Assembly (NCBI RefSeq): GCF_014643515.1
Contig: NZ_BMJP01000004.1
Span: 62,001-126,000 of the forward strand
Source of the DNA: Sphingomonas prati
GTDB lineage: Bacteria > Pseudomonadota > Alphaproteobacteria > Sphingomonadales > Sphingomonadaceae
DNA length: 64,000 bases
Direction: 5' to 3'
The notes beneath the pieces are model-generated. The model saw nothing but the letters and a program-made list of their open reading frames with translations, made no database searches and was not told where the DNA came from. The position numbers and the translations under genes were made by a program. Below, one piece after another: positions 36,111 through 44,594 of this stretch; position 1 is the first letter of the stretch; each line of letters starts with the position of its first letter.

Positions 36111-36794
36111 ATGCAAACGTCTCGCTTTCCCTTCACCGTCGTCGCCTTCGATCTGGACGGCACGCTCGTCGATACCGCGCCCGATCTCACCGCCGCGCTC
36201 AACAATGCGCTGGGGTCGCTCGGCCGCCCCGCGATCGATCCGGAGTCGGTCCGCCACATGGTCGGCCACGGCGCCCGCGCGCTCCTGCGCCAGGGGTTGC
36301 AGGCGACCGGCACCTGCGACGAAACGCTGATCGACCGCGGCTTTCCGGTCTTCATCGACCACTATACGGCTCACATCGCCGACACGAGCCGCCCCTATCC
36401 CGGCGTCGCCGAGGCACTCGACCGGCTCGACACGCTCGGCGTCAAACTGGCAATCTGCACCAACAAAGCCGAATCGCTGGCGCTCAGACTGGTGGAGGCA
36501 CTCGGCTGGCAGGACCGCTTCGCCGCGATCGTCGGCGGCGACACGTTGCCGGTCCGCAAGCCCGACCCCACCCCGCTCTTCGCCGCCATCGCCCACGCCG
36601 GCGGCGGCCCCGCCGCGTTCGTCGGTGATTCGATCACCGACACCGACACCGCCCGCGCCGCCGCACTCCCTTGCATCGCCGTCACCTTCGGCTTCCGCGA
36701 CCGCCCCGCCGAAGAGCTCGGCGCCACCGCCCTCATCGACCATTTCGACGAACTGATCCCGGCCCTGACGAAACTGCAATCACCCCAGGTCTGA
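36111..36794 (+). CDS. gph: Phosphoglycolate phosphatase (HAD family)
   Basis: 227 residues. HAD motif I FDLDGTLVDTAPDL near residue 14 contains the nucleophilic Asp, motif II CTNKAES near residue 118, motif III Lys in RKPDPTP near 152, and motif IV FVGDSITDTDTA near residue 173. It removes phosphate from 2-phosphoglycolate, for example arising in DNA repair. The annotation among HAD subfamilies rests on length, cap region and motif wording. It is divergent from glmU. Confidence 0.88.
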   Translation: MQTSRFPFTVVAFDLDGTLVDTAPDLTAALNNALGSLGRPAIDPESVRHMVGHGARALLRQGLQATGTCDETLIDRGFPVFIDHYTAHIADTSRPYPGVAEALDRLDTLGVKLAICTNKAESLALRLVEALGWQDRFAAIVGGDTLPVRKPDPTPLFAAIAHAGGGPAAFVGDSITDTDTARAAALPCIAVTFGFRDRPAEELGATALIDHFDELIPALTKLQSPQV

Positions 36795-36795
36795 A

Positions 36796-36861
36796 CCGTT
36801 CCCCGGCGCAAGCAGGGGCCTAGATGCAACCGGTCCACCTGGACCCCGGCCTCGGCCGGGG
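36796..36861. repeat. Dispersed repeats between convergent gph and the HPr-rel-A cassette
   Basis: 36796-36831 is a second copy of the element seen at 8691-8727. 36844-36861 is a GC-rich dyad, CCCCGGC / GCCGGGG. Together they fill the gap between two convergent genes and could act as a bidirectional transcription barrier. Confidence 0.65.
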
Positions 36862-36870
36862 AACATCTGC

Positions 36871-37866
36871 TTACCGCCGCCACTTCGTCCACAAATGCCG
36901 CGCCAGCATCGCCGGCGGCATCCGCAGCCAGTGCGACCGCACGTAGAACGCCAGCCGCGTGCCGCGCCGCACGTCGCGGCCCCACCCGTCCACCGCCAGC
37001 ATCCGCCGCCGGAAAAGCCGGTCCACCACCGTCAACCGCTGCCATCCCTCAGGCACCACAGTCCCGTACAACGCATGCGCCAACCGCCCAGCCCGCGCCA
37101 CCGCTGGCTCGAGCCCATGCATTGCCGCCCGCGCCGCCAGCCCGTCCGTCCCACTCTCCCCGATCAGGCAGTGAATATCCCACAGATTGCGCAGCCCCCC
37201 GGCCAGGTCGCCATCCGCGAACAGATGCGCCGCCGCATGGACGATCCGGTCATGCGCGCACAGCATCCGCAACCCGTCCGGCAACACAATGCTGTCCGCC
37301 AGCATCAGCGCCGCATCCGGCGTCGGCCGCGCGGTCAGCGGCAGGATCGTGTGATGCACGTCGATCATCCGGTCGCGTGACGTGTGGATCAGCGGCGGCA
37401 ACTCGTGCATCCAGCGCCGGTAATAAGCATCGTCATACGGGTCGGGCTTCACCCACTCCCACCCCGCCGCGAGCAACGCGGCCTCGACCGCATCCAGCGC
37501 GTCGCGTGGCACCAATATATCGAGATCCCCGATCGACCGCCCCAACCCCGCTGACAGCCCGCCGGCGGCATAGGCCGTCCCCTTCAGCAGCACGACCGGC
37601 ACCCCCAGCGCCGCCAGCGCGCGCCGTGCCATCTCCGCCTCCCATAAGGCCGACCGCCGCTCCTGCGCCGCCTGCACCAGCGCGTTGTCGCACCATGTCG
37701 CGACCGTATCCGGCAGCGCCACCCCGGCCAGCCGCTCCGCCAGCGTGCCGGCCAGCCGCTCCGCCAGCGCCGCGCACAGCATCGCCGTCCAGCGCGCGTC
37801 GTCGAACCCGACCGCCCGCCCCGGCACCGCCAGCACCTCCGTCAGGTCATCCGCCGCCCGGCTCAC
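36871..37866 (-). CDS. Nucleotidyltransferase family protein of the HprK-related system
   Basis: 331 residues from GTG 37866, whose first bases overlap the stop of the kinase gene (GTGA). VVLLKGTAYAAGGLSAG and RSIGDLDILVPRDAL near residues 115-145 carry the G-S-x-D-x-D-like core of NTP_transf_5 nucleotidyltransferases. Helical C-terminal sequence with AHDRIVHAAAHLFADGDL follows. The two conserved aspartates suggest a metal-dependent nucleotidyl transfer; the substrate is unknown. A longer frame upstream to 38316 is the shadow of the kinase gene. It is the last of four coupled genes. Confidence 0.83.
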   Translation of the reverse strand: MSRAADDLTEVLAVPGRAVGFDDARWTAMLCAALAERLAGTLAERLAGVALPDTVATWCDNALVQAAQERRSALWEAEMARRALAALGVPVVLLKGTAYAAGGLSAGLGRSIGDLDILVPRDALDAVEAALLAAGWEWVKPDPYDDAYYRRWMHELPPLIHTSRDRMIDVHHTILPLTARPTPDAALMLADSIVLPDGLRMLCAHDRIVHAAAHLFADGDLAGGLRNLWDIHCLIGESGTDGLAARAAMHGLEPAVARAGRLAHALYGTVVPEGWQRLTVVDRLFRRRMLAVDGWGRDVRRGTRLAFYVRSHWLRMPPAMLARHLWTKWRR

Positions 37867-38720
37867 AGCGCGTCCCACAACTGCTCGACCAGCGCCACCG
37901 CGGTCGCCGTGTCGGGATAGTCGACCGCCACCGTCGGCACCGTCGTCACCAGCCGGGTCAGCGTGTCGTAACCCGCCCGCCCCAGCGGCCCGTAATTGGT
38001 CGACGCCTGCGTCAGCCGCACGAACGCCTCGGCCGATCCCATCCCCTCGGCCGCCTCCGCCCCGCCATATTGCGGAAACAGGATCAGCGCCGGCATCGCG
38101 GGTTCGTCCATCCGTGCGATCGCCGTCGCGTCGGGGCGCAGATGCCGCAACCGCCCCTTCGGCGTCCCCGTCAGCTCCGCGCCGAACCGCGCTTCCGGCG
38201 CGTGACGCAGCATCTCGTCGATCGCCGCGTTCTTCAGGCTCGTCGCGCGTGGAAACGCCCGCGCCGCGCCCGTCGCCAGGTCGATCAGCGCGAACTCGTC
38301 GCCCATCAAACGCCATCCACGCGTCGCCAGCACCGCCGCCAGCGTCGACTTCCCCGACCCGGACTCGCCCGACATGATCAGCGCGCGCCCGTCACGCTCC
38401 ACGCTCGACGCATGAAGCAGCAGCCAGCGCCGCTCGCCCAGCGCCAGTTGCAGGTTCATCCCGATCTCGGCCGCCAGCACGCCGTGCGCCAGGTCGAGCG
38501 GCAGCGCCTCCGGCAAGATGTAGTCGCCGCGCACCGCCACCGACGGCCGCACCCAGCGCCGCCACGGCCGCTCCGCCTCCAGCCTGACGGTATAGTCCGG
38601 CACCCCGACCGGCGCCGGATAGTCCCGGTACAGCGATTGCAACGCCGCGATCGGCGCGGCCCAGTCCGATCCCACCCGGAACGCGACCGGCCCGATCTTC
38701 AGCCCGATCGCATGCCTCAT
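37863..38720 (-). CDS. HprK-related kinase A
   Basis: 285 residues. Residues 117-125 (SGESGSGKS) form the Walker A of the HPr kinase/phosphorylase fold, LLHASSV at about 102 and MGDEFALI at about 139 match HprK core strands, and the C-terminus is short. No HPr substrate is encoded nearby, and the N-terminal 90 residues differ from true HprK. It matches the 'HprK-related kinase A' group described in NCBIfam naming, found with a PqqD-like gene. The start overlaps the PqqD-like stop (ATGA). The phosphorylation target is unknown. Confidence 0.85.
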   Translation of the reverse strand: MRHAIGLKIGPVAFRVGSDWAAPIAALQSLYRDYPAPVGVPDYTVRLEAERPWRRWVRPSVAVRGDYILPEALPLDLAHGVLAAEIGMNLQLALGERRWLLLHASSVERDGRALIMSGESGSGKSTLAAVLATRGWRLMGDEFALIDLATGAARAFPRATSLKNAAIDEMLRHAPEARFGAELTGTPKGRLRHLRPDATAIARMDEPAMPALILFPQYGGAEAAEGMGSAEAFVRLTQASTNYGPLGRAGYDTLTRLVTTVPTVAVDYPDTATAVALVEQLWDAL

Positions 38721-39004
38721 GCCGCGCGGACCAGCCCGCTCGCGGTCAGCTCCGCGATCCGCTCGGCCACGACCGCCGCAACGTCGTCATCGGCCTCGCC
38801 GTCCATGTCGTAATCGGCGCGCAGCCGCGTCACGATCTCGTCCGGCGTCGCCGCCCCACGGTCGGGGCCGATCGCCGCCAGGATCTCCGGCACCGGCGAC
38901 GCCAGCAGGTGCGTCGCGCCCGATGCGGCATGGAACACGACGGCAAAACCTTCCATCGTCACCGACGGCATCGCCGCGTCGGCAATATGACGGCGCGCGG
39001 CCAT
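38717..39004 (-). CDS. PqqD family protein of the HPr-rel-A system
   Basis: 95 residues from ATG 39004, 11 bases after the upstream stop. The pattern is an N-terminal beta region (FAVVFHAASGATHLLASPVP), then EILAAIG and helices ending VAERIAELTASGLVRAA, fitting the winged-helix fold of PqqD and RiPP recognition elements. PqqD binds a precursor peptide and presents it to a modifying enzyme. In this cassette it is placed directly before an HprK-related kinase. A peptide-chaperone role is inferred from the family. Confidence 0.8.
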   Translation of the reverse strand: MAARRHIADAAMPSVTMEGFAVVFHAASGATHLLASPVPEILAAIGPDRGAATPDEIVTRLRADYDMDGEADDDVAAVVAERIAELTASGLVRAA

Positions 39005-39015
39005 GCGCCCGGCCG

Positions 39016-39474
39016 CTACTTGGCCCTGATCGAAACGAAGCAGGTGAAACCGCTTTGCCCATTCTGCAACCGCAACATGTAGGCGGTATAGGCCTGCGTC
39101 TGCTCGCGCGTCGTGCCGGGGTAGAGCCTGCCCTGCAGCAACGCCTCGCGGATCTCCTGACCCTTCAACGGTTGCGAGGGCGGGCGCACCGCGTTGCGCG
39201 TGTACGGCGGCACGACGGTGCCGTCGGCCATCAGCCAGCCGCCCGACTGGCGCGGTTGCGGCACGGGGATCTGGCACGTCAGCACCGACGTCGCGGTCTG
39301 CGCCAACGCCGGCCGGATCGTCACGACCATCGACGCGCCCGCCGCACCCAGCATCAGCATCCGCCGCGTGGACGCACCGGCACCGGCGCCCTGGACGGCG
39401 TCAGTCGGTGCATCGCTGCCCGCTGCGTCCTGTGCCGCCCGGTCGGCGGCGCCGTCGGTCCTGTCTTCGCTCAT
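39016..39474 (-). CDS. Exported two-cysteine hypothetical protein heading the HPr-rel-A cassette
   Basis: 152 residues from ATG 39474, chosen because AGGA lies 6 bases before it; ATG 39480 abuts the AGGA. A 35-residue Asp/Ala-rich lead precedes STRRMLMLGAAGASMVV, a Tat-like twin-arginine signal, and a likely cut after RPALA. The mature part of about 95 residues has exactly two cysteines (VLTCQIP and GFTCFVSI), which could form a periplasmic disulfide. No family is recognised. It is the first gene of the four-gene unit and so a candidate client of it. Confidence 0.7.
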   Translation of the reverse strand: MSEDRTDGAADRAAQDAAGSDAPTDAVQGAGAGASTRRMLMLGAAGASMVVTIRPALAQTATSVLTCQIPVPQPRQSGGWLMADGTVVPPYTRNAVRPPSQPLKGQEIREALLQGRLYPGTTREQTQAYTAYMLRLQNGQSGFTCFVSIRAK

Positions 39475-39565
39475 CGCCATTCCTGCGCAGTCTTCCACTT
39501 GGTGCCTACCAACGAACACCGGTGAAAGCGAGCCGCCGTTGGTCGGGTTAAGGACGATTATGGGA

Positions 39566-39583
39566 CGATCATAGGATTGTCAC
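39566..39583 (+). promoter_or_regulatory. Candidate Pho box before phoR
   Basis: The 18 bases CGATCATAGGATTGTCAC match 13 positions of a double half-site CTGTCATAAAACTGTCAC, with the second half TTGTCAC best conserved. TAATGT at 39595-39600, 11 bases downstream, can serve as -10, which is the usual geometry for a PhoB-activated promoter. The site is 25 bases before the chosen phoR ATG. Confidence 0.55.
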
Positions 39584-39607
39584 AAAATCGGCCCTAATGT
39601 GGGCCCG

Positions 39608-40888
39608 ATGCGCATAACTCTCGCCCTACTCGCCGGTGTCGTTGCCGGGTTCATCGCCTGGCTGCTCGGCAGTCCGCTGGCGGCCCTGCTGTTCTGCGGC
39701 GGCATCGTCGCGGCGATGGCGTTCATCGCGTCGGCACCCTGGCCGACGACGGTGAGTGCGGTCGTACCGGACGATCCGGTCGTCGACGAAATCTGCATCG
39801 ATCCGGTGCTCGATGCGATCCGCGATCCGCTGCTGGTGATCGAACGACAGCATGTCCGCCACGCTAACCGCGCCGCCCGCGCCTTGCTCGGCGATCATAT
39901 CGTGGGGGAGGATGTCCGCCTCGCCATCCGCCACCCCGCCGCGGCCGACCGGCTGTCCGGCCGCCGTTCGGGTGACGAAAGCCCCGTCGAACTGGTCGGC
40001 CTCGGCGATCACGCGCGTCGTTTCGCGCTCACCGTCCACCCGCTCACCGCCGACGCGCGGCTGGCCCGGCTGGTCGATCGCACCGCAATCCACGCCGCTG
40101 AACGGTCGCGCGTCGATTTCGTCGCCAACGCCAGCCACGAACTACGCACCCCGCTGGCGACGCTGCTCGGCTTCATCGAAACGCTGGAGGATCGCAACGC
40201 GGCGGAGGACGGCCCCACCCGCGCGCGCTTCCTGAAGATCATGTTCGGCGAGGCGAAGCGCATGCAGCGCCTCGTCGACGACCTCATGTCGCTCAGCCGG
40301 ATCGAGGCGGACAAGTACAGCCTGCCGCAGGACGCGGTCGCGCTCGACCGGCTGCTCGCCGACGTCCGCCGCGCACTCATCGCGGGGCTCGAACTGGACG
40401 AAACGCGCATCGTCGTGACGCATGACGGCACGTCCTGCGCCGTGGCGGGCGACCGGGCGCAGTTGTCGCAACTGCTCCACAACATCATCGGCAACGCGTT
40501 GAAATATGGCCGCGCCGGCACGCCCGTCTCGGTCGACCTCAGCGGGTCGGGCGCGGGCATGATCCGGCTGACCGTCGCGGACCAGGGCGAGGGCATCCCG
40601 CCCGAACATCTGCCGCGCATCACCGAACGCTTCTACCGCGTCGATCCCGGCCGCAGCCGCGCGCTCGGCGGCACTGGCCTGGGTCTCGCGATCGTCAAGC
40701 ATATCGTCGAGCGCCACCGCGGCCGGCTGGCGATCGACAGCGTGGTGGGCACCGGAACGACGGTAACCATCATGCTGCCCGTCGTGGCGGAGCTGGAGAG
40801 CACGCCGCCACTGTCATCAATCCGTCACGAAAGCGTCACAGGGGAAGAGCCGAAGGGACCTAGCGCGGCGTCACGGGACGCGGCGTGA
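39608..40888 (+). CDS. phoR: Phosphate-regulon sensor histidine kinase PhoR
   Basis: 426 residues from ATG 39608. Two membrane helices lie within residues 1-45, a PAS-like region at about 63-160, HisKA with FVANASHELRTPLATLLGF (phospho-accepting His177), and HATPase with NIIGNALKYG, DQGEGIPPEHL and GGTGLGLAIVKHIVE. It autophosphorylates under phosphate limitation and passes phosphate to PhoB, encoded at the other end of the same operon. A GTG at 39599 overlaps the putative -10 and is disfavoured. The last 80 bases contain candidate Pho boxes for pstS. Confidence 0.93.
   Translation: MRITLALLAGVVAGFIAWLLGSPLAALLFCGGIVAAMAFIASAPWPTTVSAVVPDDPVVDEICIDPVLDAIRDPLLVIERQHVRHANRAARALLGDHIVGEDVRLAIRHPAAADRLSGRRSGDESPVELVGLGDHARRFALTVHPLTADARLARLVDRTAIHAAERSRVDFVANASHELRTPLATLLGFIETLEDRNAAEDGPTRARFLKIMFGEAKRMQRLVDDLMSLSRIEADKYSLPQDAVALDRLLADVRRALIAGLELDETRIVVTHDGTSCAVAGDRAQLSQLLHNIIGNALKYGRAGTPVSVDLSGSGAGMIRLTVADQGEGIPPEHLPRITERFYRVDPGRSRALGGTGLGLAIVKHIVERHRGRLAIDSVVGTGTTVTIMLPVVAELESTPPLSSIRHESVTGEEPKGPSAASRDAA
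40811..40839 (+). promoter_or_regulatory. Three tandem Pho half-sites within the 3' end of phoR
   Basis: CTGTCAT at 40811-40817, CCGTCAC at 40822-40828 and GCGTCAC at 40833-40839 repeat at exactly 11-base intervals, the register PhoB dimers use. They lie inside phoR codons and about 65 bases before the likely pstS start. No strong -10 is evident downstream. Confidence 0.6.
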
Positions 40889-40905
40889 GCCCCATGGAGC
40901 CATCG

Positions 40906-41943
40906 ATGATCAGCAGGACGATGGGTGTGGCATGGGCGGCGCTGGCGCTGTCGGCCTGCTCGAACGGCGGGACGAACGCCTCCCGCGATCAGATCCGCGC
41001 TGTCGGGTCGTCGACCGTCTATCCGTTCACCACCGCCGTCACCGAACAATTCGCACGCCGCCAGACGCAGTTCAAGGCGCCGATCGTGGAATCGACCGGC
41101 ACCGGTGCGGGGATGAAGCTGTTCTGCGCGGGCGTCGGCGCACGCTTCCCCGACATCGAGAACGCCTCGCGCGCCATCAAGAAATCCGAGATGGACGACT
41201 GCACGAAGAACGGCGTGCGCAACATCGTCGAGATTCAGATCGGCATCGACGGCATCGTCATGGCCGAAAGTCTGAAGGGCGAGGCGATGCGCCTGACGCC
41301 CGCCGACGTCTACCGCGCACTCGCCGCCGATCCCTACGGCAAGCCGCAGACCGCTAAGTTGTGGCGCGACGTGGACCCGGCGCTCCCCGCCATCCCGATC
41401 GTCGTCTACGGCCCGCCGCCGACGTCCGGCACGCGCGATGCCTTCGCCGAACTGATCCTGCAAAAGGGCTGCGACGCCGACCCGGCCATGGACGCGCTGA
41501 AAAAGGCGGATGCCAAGCGCCACACGTCGGTCTGCACCAAGGTCCGCGAAGACGGTGCCTATGTTGAATCCGGCGAGAACGACAACCTGATCGTGCAGAA
41601 ACTGTCGGCCAATCCCGACGCGGTCGGCGTGTTCGGCTACAGCTTCCTCGAAGAGAATAAGGACCGGGTCCGCGGCATCCCGATGAACGGCATCGTGCCG
41701 ACCTACGAGACGATCGCGGACTACAGTTATCCCGGCTCCCGCCCACTCTACATCTATGTGAAGGGGCAACATCTAAACGTCGTGCCGGGCCTGCGCGAAC
41801 TGGTCGCCGAATATGCCAATGACTGGGGCCGCGGCGGTTATCTGTCGCGCCGCGGGCTGATCGTGGCGCCTGCCGACGTGTCGGAACGCAACCGCCAGAT
41901 CGCGCTGAACTTCACGCCGCTCGATCCGGCCACGGTGAAATAA
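40906..41943 (+). CDS. pstS: Phosphate ABC transporter substrate-binding protein PstS
   Basis: 345 residues from ATG 40906, selected because GGAG lies 7 bases ahead and the lipobox (ALALSAC) then falls at residue about 15. GTG 40885, overlapping the phoR stop, is an alternative. VGSSTVYPFTTAV, STGTGAGMKLFC and TSGTRDAF are phosphate-cage segments. Lipid-anchored in the periplasm, it delivers inorganic phosphate to PstCA. Four internal cysteines are present in the mature part, more than in E. coli PstS. Confidence 0.94.
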   Translation: MISRTMGVAWAALALSACSNGGTNASRDQIRAVGSSTVYPFTTAVTEQFARRQTQFKAPIVESTGTGAGMKLFCAGVGARFPDIENASRAIKKSEMDDCTKNGVRNIVEIQIGIDGIVMAESLKGEAMRLTPADVYRALAADPYGKPQTAKLWRDVDPALPAIPIVVYGPPPTSGTRDAFAELILQKGCDADPAMDALKKADAKRHTSVCTKVREDGAYVESGENDNLIVQKLSANPDAVGVFGYSFLEENKDRVRGIPMNGIVPTYETIADYSYPGSRPLYIYVKGQHLNVVPGLRELVAEYANDWGRGGYLSRRGLIVAPADVSERNRQIALNFTPLDPATVK

Positions 41944-41946
41944 GCC

Positions 41947-43302
41947 ATGTCGCCTGCGCTCTTCCTCCTGCTCGTCGCCGGGCTCGCCTTCATCGGCTGG
42001 ATCACCGGCCGCGCCCGCGCCGCCCGCTTTACCGGCACGGGCGCCAACCGGCCACACAGCCTGCCCGGCTATCATGGCTGGTACGTGGCACTCTGGGCGT
42101 TGGCCCCCGCCCTCCTCTTCCTCGCGGTCTGGGGGTTCGTCTCGCCCGGTCTGGTTGACGCGACGGTTACCGCGACGCCGCAATCCGCCGCGATCCGGCT
42201 CGATCCGGCCGATCTGACCGCAGAGGTTCGCGCACTCGGCACCGGCGCGCTCACCACCGCGTTCCATCCGGAAGTCGTGCCGCTCGTCCCGGTGTTCCAG
42301 CGCGTCCAAACCCATTATGACGTCATCGGCGGCGTCGTCGCACTGCTGCTCGCCTTCGCGGGCGGTGCGTTCGCCTACACCCGCGTGAAACCCGATTTCC
42401 GCGCCCGCACCCGCGTCGAACAGTTGGTCATGGCCGCGCTGCTCGGCGCATCGCTCATCGCAGTACTGACCACGCTCGGCATCGTCCTGTCGCTGCTGTT
42501 CGAATCGATGCGGTTCTTCGCCCGCGTGTCGCCGATCGAGTTCCTGTTCGGCACGCTCTGGTCGCCGCAGACCGGGGACAGCGGCACGTTCGGCGCGGTG
42601 CCACTGTTCTGGGGCACGATCTTCATCGGCGCGATCATCGCGATGATCGTCGCGATCCCGCTCGGCCTGATGAGCGCGATCTACCTGACCCAATATGCCG
42701 CGCCCGCCACCCGCCGCTGGATGAAACCGATCCTGGAGGTGCTCGCCGGCGTGCCCACCGTGGTCTACGGTTATTTCGCCGCGCTCACCGTCGCGCCTGC
42801 GATCCGTGACTTCGCCGCATTCGTCGGCATCCCCGGCGCCTCGTCCGAAAGCGCGCTGGCCGCCGGGCTCGTCATGGGGGTGATGATCATCCCGTTCGTC
42901 TCCTCGATGGCGGACGACAGCATCGCCGCCGTGCCGCAATCGATGCGCGACGGCTCGCTCGCCATGGGCGCCACCACGTCGGAAACGATCCGCAAGGTGC
43001 TCGTCCCCGCCGCACTCCCCGGCGTCGTCGGCGGCGTCCTGCTCGCGGTCAGCCGCGCGATCGGTGAGACGATGATCGTCGTGATGGCCGCCGGCCTCGC
43101 CGCGAACCTCACCGCCAACCCGTTCTCCAGCGTCACCACCGTGACGACGCAGATCGTCCAATTGCTGACCGGCGACCAGGAATTCGACAGCGCCAAGACG
43201 CTCGCCGCCTTCGCGCTCGGCCTCGTCCTGTTCATCGTCACGCTGTTGCTCAACATCGTGGCGCTGCGGGTCGTGAAGAAATATCGCGAGGCTTACGAAT
43301 GA
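41947..43302 (+). CDS. pstC: Phosphate ABC transporter permease PstC
   Basis: 451 residues, longer than the roughly 320 of E. coli because of an N-terminal extension of about 130 residues with extra helices (ALFLLLVAGLAFIGWITG; WALAPALLFLAVWGFV) and a periplasmic stretch. The conserved permease core starts near AALLGASLIAVLTTLG, and the coupling loop is MRDGSLAMGATTSETIRKV. It forms the inner-membrane phosphate channel with PstA. It begins 3 bases after pstS. Confidence 0.95.
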   Translation: MSPALFLLLVAGLAFIGWITGRARAARFTGTGANRPHSLPGYHGWYVALWALAPALLFLAVWGFVSPGLVDATVTATPQSAAIRLDPADLTAEVRALGTGALTTAFHPEVVPLVPVFQRVQTHYDVIGGVVALLLAFAGGAFAYTRVKPDFRARTRVEQLVMAALLGASLIAVLTTLGIVLSLLFESMRFFARVSPIEFLFGTLWSPQTGDSGTFGAVPLFWGTIFIGAIIAMIVAIPLGLMSAIYLTQYAAPATRRWMKPILEVLAGVPTVVYGYFAALTVAPAIRDFAAFVGIPGASSESALAAGLVMGVMIIPFVSSMADDSIAAVPQSMRDGSLAMGATTSETIRKVLVPAALPGVVGGVLLAVSRAIGETMIVVMAAGLAANLTANPFSSVTTVTTQIVQLLTGDQEFDSAKTLAAFALGLVLFIVTLLLNIVALRVVKKYREAYE

Positions 43303-44594
43303 GTACGATCGCCCCCGCGCTGCAACCGCCGCCGAAGCCGCAGCCGGCACGCGTGCCGACCGACTGGACGACCACGTCGATGCAGGGTCGCATCCGCCGC
43401 CGCTACCGTTCGGAACGGCGCTTCCGCCTGCTCGGCGCGGGCGCGGTGCTGCTGTCCTTTGCGTTCCTCGTCTTCCTGCTGATCTCGATGCTCGGCCAGG
43501 GACTGCGCGGCTTCACGCAGACGGAGTTGCGCCTGCCAATGGACTTCCCCGCCGCCCGCCTCGCGCTCGATCCGGCCACACTGGCCGGCCCGAACGCGCG
43601 CGCCGCACTCGCCGCGGTCGATCTCGAAGGTGCCACCGCCCGCGCCGCGGACCGCGCCTACGGCACCGGCGGCTACAAATTGCTGTCCGACGGCGCGTGG
43701 CTCTCGGTCCGTTCCGCAATCCAGGCCGATCCGCAGATCCTGACCCGCCGCGCGGACATCTGGGTCCCGACCTCGACCGTCATCGATCTCGCCGCAAAGG
43801 GCGATGCCGACGCCGAAGCGGAGGCCGGCTACCGGTTGCTCGACGCGCGCAAGGCGGTCCGCACCTCGTTCAGCATGGCGTTCCTGACCGGCTCGGACTC
43901 GACCGATCCGACGCTGGTCGGCATCTGGGGGGCGCTCAAGGGCTCGCTGCTGACGATGTTCGTCACGCTGATCCTCGCCTTCCCGATCGGCGTGCTGTCC
44001 GCGCTGTATCTGGAGGAATATGCCGCGCGGAACCGCTGGACCGACCTGATCGAGGTCTCGATCAACAATCTCGCGGCGGTCCCGTCGATCATCTTCGGCC
44101 TGCTCGGCTTGGCGGTGTTCCTCAACTTCCTCGATTTCCCACGTTCGGCCCCGATCGTCGGCGGGCTCACGCTCGCGCTCATGACGATGCCGGTCATCGT
44201 CATCGCCGGGCGCAACGCGATCAAGTCGGTCCCCCCGTCGATCCGCGACGCCGCCCTCGGCATCGGCGCGTCCAAGGTCCAGGTCGTGTTCCACCACGTC
44301 CTGCCGCTCGCGCTGCCCGGCATCCTGACCGGCACGATCATCGGCATGGCGCGCGCGCTGGGCGAGACCGCGCCGCTGCTGATGATCGGCATGCGCGCCT
44401 TCATCGCATCGCCCCCCGGCGGCCTTGCTGACCCCGCGACCGTCCTCCCCGTCCAGATCTTCCTCTGGTCGGACGAGGTTAGCCGCGGGTTCGTCGAAAA
44501 GACCTCGGCGGCGATCATCGTCCTCCTGGTGTTCCTGCTCGCGATGAACGGGATCGCCATCTATCTCCGCAACAGATTCGAACGGCGCTGGTGA
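43299..44594 (+). CDS. pstA: Phosphate ABC transporter permease PstA
   Basis: 431 residues, extended relative to E. coli (296). After the first helix ([19 protein letters not shown]) a periplasmic region of about 130 residues fits the DUF3333 insert of alphaproteobacterial PstA. The permease core follows with [20 protein letters not shown] and coupling loop [20 protein letters not shown]. Start overlaps the pstC stop by 4 bases. It partners PstC and PstB. Confidence 0.95.
   Translation: MSTIAPALQPPPKPQPARVPTDWTTTSMQGRIRRRYRSERRFRLLGAGAVLLSFAFLVFLLISMLGQGLRGFTQTELRLPMDFPAARLALDPATLAGPNARAALAAVDLEGATARAADRAYGTGGYKLLSDGAWLSVRSAIQADPQILTRRADIWVPTSTVIDLAAKGDADAEAEAGYRLLDARKAVRTSFSMAFLTGSDSTDPTLVGIWGALKGSLLTMFVTLILAFPIGVLSALYLEEYAARNRWTDLIEVSINNLAAVPSIIFGLLGLAVFLNFLDFPRSAPIVGGLTLALMTMPVIVIAGRNAIKSVPPSIRDAALGIGASKVQVVFHHVLPLALPGILTGTIIGMARALGETAPLLMIGMRAFIASPPGGLADPATVLPVQIFLWSDEVSRGFVEKTSAAIIVLLVFLLAMNGIAIYLRNRFERRW

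Noticed and set aside
37867-38316. N-terminal extension of the nucleotidyltransferase frame
   Set aside because: Gly/Arg/Asp-rich shadow of the HprK-related kinase gene; the GTGA overlap gives a natural start at 37866.
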